Source of the DNA: an uncultured Prevotella sp.
GTDB taxonomy: Bacteria; Bacteroidota; Bacteroidia; Bacteroidales; Bacteroidaceae
DNA length: 27,500 nt
Direction: 5' to 3'
Assembly (NCBI GenBank): GCA_900768785.1
Contig: CAAGEG010000124.1
Span: forward strand, 1-27,500
Shown here: piece by piece, positions 24,453 to 27,500 of the stretch
Layout: every line of letters begins with the position of its first letter
Position numbering within the stretch: position 1 is the first letter of the stretch
Notes under the pieces: model-generated
The model's database searches: none
Told to the model about the DNA's origin: nothing
The model's input: the letters and a program-made list of their open reading frames with translations, nothing else
Position numbers and translations under genes: made by a program

Positions 24453-25451
24453 ATGGCTTACAAACCAAATATGGAAGACATCAAGAAGCTTCGCACTATG
24501 ACAGGTGCAGGTCTTGCTGATGTTAAAAAGGCCCTCACAGAGTCAGAGGGTGATTTCGATAGAGCTATGGAAATCATTCGCGAGAAGGGACAGGCTATTG
24601 CTGCTAAGCGTTCTGATCGTGAAACTTCAAATGGATGTGTTCTCGTTAAGGCAACAAGCGGCTTTGCTGCCATGATTGCTTTGAAATGTGAAACAGACTT
24701 CGTTGCTAACGGAAAAGATTTCATCGCACTTACACAAGACATCCTTGATGCTGCTGTAGCAGCAAAGGCTAAAACTCTTGATGAAGTGAAGGCTCTTGCA
24801 ATAGCAGATGGCACAAATGTTCAAGATGCAGTTGTTGCTCGCTCAGGTATTACAGGTGAGAAGATGGAGCTTGATGGCTATCTTTTCATAGAAGGCGACA
24901 ATGTTTCTGTTTATGATCATATGAACAAACACTTGCTTTGTACAATGGTTCAGACCAACAAAGCTGCAGAAGAGCAAGCTCATGCAATAGCTATGCAAGT
25001 TGCAGCAATGAATCCGGTTGCTTTGAATGAGGCTACTGTTCCTGAGTCAGTTAAGGAAACAGAATTGAAAGTTGCGATAGAAAAGACAAAAGAAGACCAA
25101 ATCAACAAAGCTGTTGAGGTTGCTCTTAAGAAAGCAGGCTTTAATCTTTATATTGCAGAAAACGAAGAGCACCTAGCAGAAGGTATTGCTAAAGGTAATA
25201 TCACAGAGGCTCAGGCTGATGAAATTCGTGAGATAAAGAAGACAACAGCAGAGCAAAAGGCTGCTAATATGCCGGAAGCAATGATTCAAAACATTGTAAA
25301 AGGACGTATGGCAAAGTTCTTCAAGGAGTCTTGTCTGCTTAGTCAAGAATTTATACAGGACAGCAAACTTAGCGTAGAGCAATATTTGCAGTCTGCAGAT
25401 AAAGAGCTTACAGTTGTAGACTTCAAGCGTTTTACTCTCCGCGCAGAGTAA
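24453..25451 (+). CDS. tsf: Elongation factor Ts
   Basis: Guanine-nucleotide exchange factor for EF-Tu. The 332 residues begin with a UBA-like domain containing KLRTMTGAGLADVKKALTES. The exchange motif CETDFVAN follows, then two EF-Ts dimerisation repeats ending in EQYLQSADKELTVVDFKRF. The start at 24453 is supported by the family N terminus; the frame continues upstream into rpsB but reads nothing EF-Ts-like. It is the last gene of the operon, with a strong hairpin terminator 26 bp after the stop. Confidence 0.98.
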   Translation: MAYKPNMEDIKKLRTMTGAGLADVKKALTESEGDFDRAMEIIREKGQAIAAKRSDRETSNGCVLVKATSGFAAMIALKCETDFVANGKDFIALTQDILDAAVAAKAKTLDEVKALAIADGTNVQDAVVARSGITGEKMELDGYLFIEGDNVSVYDHMNKHLLCTMVQTNKAAEEQAHAIAMQVAAMNPVALNEATVPESVKETELKVAIEKTKEDQINKAVEVALKKAGFNLYIAENEEHLAEGIAKGNITEAQADEIREIKKTTAEQKAANMPEAMIQNIVKGRMAKFFKESCLLSQEFIQDSKLSVEQYLQSADKELTVVDFKRFTLRAE

Positions 25452-25476
25452 TTCGTTGGTTATACCATATAAATAG

Positions 25477-25520
25477 GAGAGGCATCGTTTATATTAACGG
25501 TGCCTCTCTTGTTGTTTTTA
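25477..25520 (+). terminator. Intrinsic terminator after tsf
   Basis: Arms 25477-25489 and 25496-25508 pair over 13 bp (outer GAGAGGCA with TGCCTCTC, then one T-G wobble and CGTT with AACG), leaving a six-base loop. A T-rich tail follows at 25509-25519. This should end the ribosomal operon. Confidence 0.88.
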
Positions 25521-25538
25521 TTATTGTAAATATTGCAT

Positions 25539-25566
25539 CCATTAAGTAAACATGTCTACTTAATGG
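25539..25566. repeat. Perfect 10-bp inverted repeat, possible second terminator
   Basis: CCATTAAGTA at 25539-25548 and TACTTAATGG at 25557-25566 are perfect inverse copies around an 8-base loop, 30 bp after the first terminator stem, followed by a T-rich run. It is AT-rich, so it could be a backup terminator or a protein-binding dyad. Confidence 0.6.
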
Positions 25567-25601
25567 ATTTGTTATTTTGTTTTACTCGTTTGTTAAAGCA
25601 T

Positions 25602-25609
25602 TACTTTTG
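25602..25609 (+). promoter_or_regulatory. -7 box upstream of the truncated glycosyltransferase
   Basis: TACTTTTG matches TAnnTTTG. The best upstream TTG ends 22 bp before it, slightly too far. About 140 nt without a gene separate it from the remaining reading frame, as expected if the original gene start was lost. Confidence 0.4.
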
Positions 25610-25714
25610 CAAAGTAAACAGTTTTTAAAAGAATTATTGATAAATATATCCTTAATAAATAAAGGTTATATTCAATCGGTAATGGAATTATTTTTATAAA
25701 AAGATAAGTTACAC

Positions 25715-26344
25715 TTTTGGGATGTTTCTGCCTGTGACAGCCTGAAAGTGTTGTTTGAATATGGAGGTGTATATCTTGATACTGATGTTGAAGTTATTAA
25801 GTCTTTCAATCCTTATTTGCATCACCCTTCTTTTTGCGGATATGAGGCTCGGCAATATATTGGAACGGGCATAATAGGAGCGGAAAAAGGTTGCGAATGG
25901 ATAGGCTTGTTCCTTGCTTACTATATGAAACGCCACTTCATAAACATTACAGGACATCAGGTTCGTACCGCAAATACAAAACTTCTAACGCTTTATTTTA
26001 TGCCCAAAGTGCCTGAGAACAAACGTCCCGTAATGTACCCAATAGATTATTTTAGTGGTCATGATTGGGAAACAAACGAGATTATAAAAACCGAAAATAC
26101 AGTATCAATACATCATTATTATTGTTCTTGGAAGCGTAAAAAGAAAACTTTACGCGACAGAATAAATATCATAATGAAAGGTTTGAAGGTAAGATATCTT
26201 ATGCGTTCTTGCAAATCAGACTTATTAGATGATGTTTTTTATTCTCGTTTCATTAATAATGGCTGTAATAAAGTTTTGCTTATATGTTTTTTGCTCTGGT
26301 GCCTAATACTATGGGGAAGTATCTTTTTAGGATCAGTATTATAG
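25715..26344 (+). pseudogene. N-terminally truncated family 32 (DXD) glycosyltransferase
   Basis: The frame contains LKVLFEYGGVYLDTDVEVIKSF, the heart of Gly_transf_sug (GT32) enzymes, with the DTD metal motif. Full-length relatives have about 65-80 residues before this, starting near IPKIIHYCWFGG. Here that part is absent. Family-like sequence starts only at about 25721 (DVSACDSLKV where relatives have FVSDYxRLKV), with no ATG, and an in-frame stop lies at 25697. The first usable start is a GTG at 25748. The C-terminal HHYYCSW is family-like, but the last about 30 hydrophobic residues run antisense over the next gene's 3' end. I read it as a decaying remnant. A short translated product from GTG (198 residues) remains possible. 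Confidence 0.7.
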
Positions 26345-27302
26345 GAATGAAGGCTGTTGTTGCAATTACTGCGGCAGCGAAGACGAGAGTTGTTTCTGTC
26401 AGAAAGCTGCAATCAAGTTTGTTAATAGCTTTCAACATAGGGTGAAGAAGTTCTCTGTGGAATACCAAAATAACTATTGAACCACTTGAAATGATGTTGT
26501 TGCCTTTCCAATTCACTTTGTCTAACGCCAAACAGATAAGGAATATCATCATGCAACCGCATATGCTGCCTATTGCAAACATCCATAATGAGTTGCCGTA
26601 TTGACATTGAAACAGGTCGGCACAACCGTTTTTTATTCCTATGAAGTAGGTAGCTGCAAGTAGCAAAAGTGCTATTAGGCTTTTCTTTGTAGTGTTGTCA
26701 TAGAGGCAAGATAGTGTGTTTATGCTATTTATTATGTCGTCACGGCGTGTTCTAACATAGTTCCCGAGCATGAAAAATGGAAGGGCAAGCATCACGTTTG
26801 TTACTGCCCACATGAGTTCAAGATGTAGTACGGCGTTGTAAATCCATGCGCCTACGATGCACAGTAATGATGCTATGAGCATCTTTCCATGTGTATTGGT
26901 AATGCCTTGATATATGAAACGTATAATAATGAGCGTATAAACGAACCACAAGTTGTTACATCCGGATGCACCGTTAATAGAATGGAAACCTCCGAATATG
27001 CCTATAAGAGACCAAATGCTTTGTCCGTCGCCGATATGTTTTATCAATGGTCCGGCGCATTTGATGAATGCAAGTATGAAATAGGGAATTATGAGGTTGT
27101 GAAGGCACTTGTTGAAACACACGGAGAAGTTCTCTTCGCGCTTTATAAGGTATCCGCTGATGATGAAAAACAGAGGAACGTTAAACGCATATAGGAAACT
27201 GTCTATGCCGCCGTTAGGGAAACAATGTCCCCAAACTATTGTAAACATTCCTATTGTCTTCATCCAGTCTATCCAGTTTATTCTTTTGCTATTAGTTTGC
27301 AT
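26280..27302 (-). CDS. Acyltransferase 3 family membrane protein, third copy
   Basis: Polytopic acyltransferase 3 protein, 340 residues from the ATG at 27302. The start INWIDWMKTIGMFTIVWGHCF has H26, and NVPLFFIISGYLI is the second family motif. About ten hydrophobic segments are present. The C-terminal ending ILKRYFPIVLGTRAKN is intact. A longer start at 27335 adds eleven residues and is less family-like. It converges on the truncated glycosyltransferase, sharing 65 bp of antisense overlap at their 3' ends. No good promoter is visible in the 198 bp to the window edge, where a 22-bp repeat begins instead. It probably acylates a surface glycan. Confidence 0.85.
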   Translation of the reverse strand: MQTNSKRINWIDWMKTIGMFTIVWGHCFPNGGIDSFLYAFNVPLFFIISGYLIKREENFSVCFNKCLHNLIIPYFILAFIKCAGPLIKHIGDGQSIWSLIGIFGGFHSINGASGCNNLWFVYTLIIIRFIYQGITNTHGKMLIASLLCIVGAWIYNAVLHLELMWAVTNVMLALPFFMLGNYVRTRRDDIINSINTLSCLYDNTTKKSLIALLLLAATYFIGIKNGCADLFQCQYGNSLWMFAIGSICGCMMIFLICLALDKVNWKGNNIISSGSIVILVFHRELLHPMLKAINKLDCSFLTETTLVFAAAVIATTAFIPIILILKRYFPIVLGTRAKNI

Positions 27303-27470
27303 GGTGTTCTCGGTCTTTATATATTTGTGTGACAATTGAATCTCAGACGCTTAGAACTCTTTGGTAGAGTGTTTGTGAGTGACGGTTCTGTGGTTGGTTT
27401 GCGGCGGTAAAGTTAAGTTGTTTTATGTGAAAATGATTTGCTGATTGCAAATAATATAGTTAAAAAACGT

Positions 27471-27500
27471 TACTATGGTGTTTACGACTCGTAAGTATGG
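27471..27500. repeat. Second locus of the 22-bp palindromic repeat, cut by the window edge
   Basis: One full unit (27471-27492) and the first 8 bases of the next match the family at 16569-16678. The core here is TTACGACTCGTAA, the same palindrome with C rather than G in the centre. The array presumably continues to the right of the window. Confidence 0.85.

Noticed and set aside
27350..27374. Similarity to the rplM leader (both have CTTAGAAC and TAGAGTGTT about 8 bp apart)
   Set aside because: The match is short and interrupted, and the surrounding stems of the leader are not present, so I treat it as chance.

Overview
The window reads as chromosome of a low-GC member of the Bacteroidales, most like the Prevotella/Segatella group. 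Three things point there. Housekeeping gene order is Bacteroidetes-like (tsaB-DUF4290-murA-rimM-dxr-rseP divergent from yicC-gmk-nadD, and rplM-rpsI-rpsB-tsf). Promoters are of the Bacteroidetes type (TTTG, about 19 bp, TAnnTTTG). Starts have A-rich upstream sequence and no Shine-Dalgarno. The genus is inferred from these features, not from any database match.

Left block (1-8197) is housekeeping. A minus-strand operon (157-6051) encodes RseP, Dxr, RimM, MurA, a DUF4290 protein and TsaB. From the same short intergenic region the plus-strand yicC-gmk-nadD operon diverges. MurA carries Asp where most MurA enzymes carry the fosfomycin-reactive Cys. Bases 1-156 hold no gene that I can see.

Middle block (8198-22010) is a cell-surface glycan and envelope-modification region. 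A clear promoter at 8287-8317 drives a membrane phosphoethanolamine-transferase-like enzyme followed by two acyltransferase-3 genes. Next comes a UbiA-family prenyltransferase of the decaprenyl-phosphate phosphoribosyltransferase type, a SerB-like HAD phosphatase, a DUF6080-like polytopic protein and a family 2 glycosyltransferase. The gene types resemble the mycobacterial route that makes a polyprenyl-phosphate pentose for a membrane glycosyltransferase. Across a convergent spacer with five copies of a 22-bp repeat lie a Wzx-type flippase (minus) and a family 4 glycosyltransferase (plus). Their promoters face away from each other with interlocked -33 boxes. A LicD protein follows, convergent with an IspD/TarI-type cytidylyltransferase and an extended SDR. 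These last three fit a CDP-polyol synthesis and phospho-polyol transfer module.

Right block (22011-27500) starts with a 527-bp gene-free stretch. It holds degenerate ~22-bp repeats, a very good promoter, and a structured leader before rplM. Then come rplM, rpsI, rpsB, tsf and a strong terminator. After it lies an N-terminally truncated family 32 glycosyltransferase remnant, a convergent acyltransferase whose 3' end overlaps it antisense, and at the window edge another copy of the 22-bp repeat seen 10.9 kb earlier.
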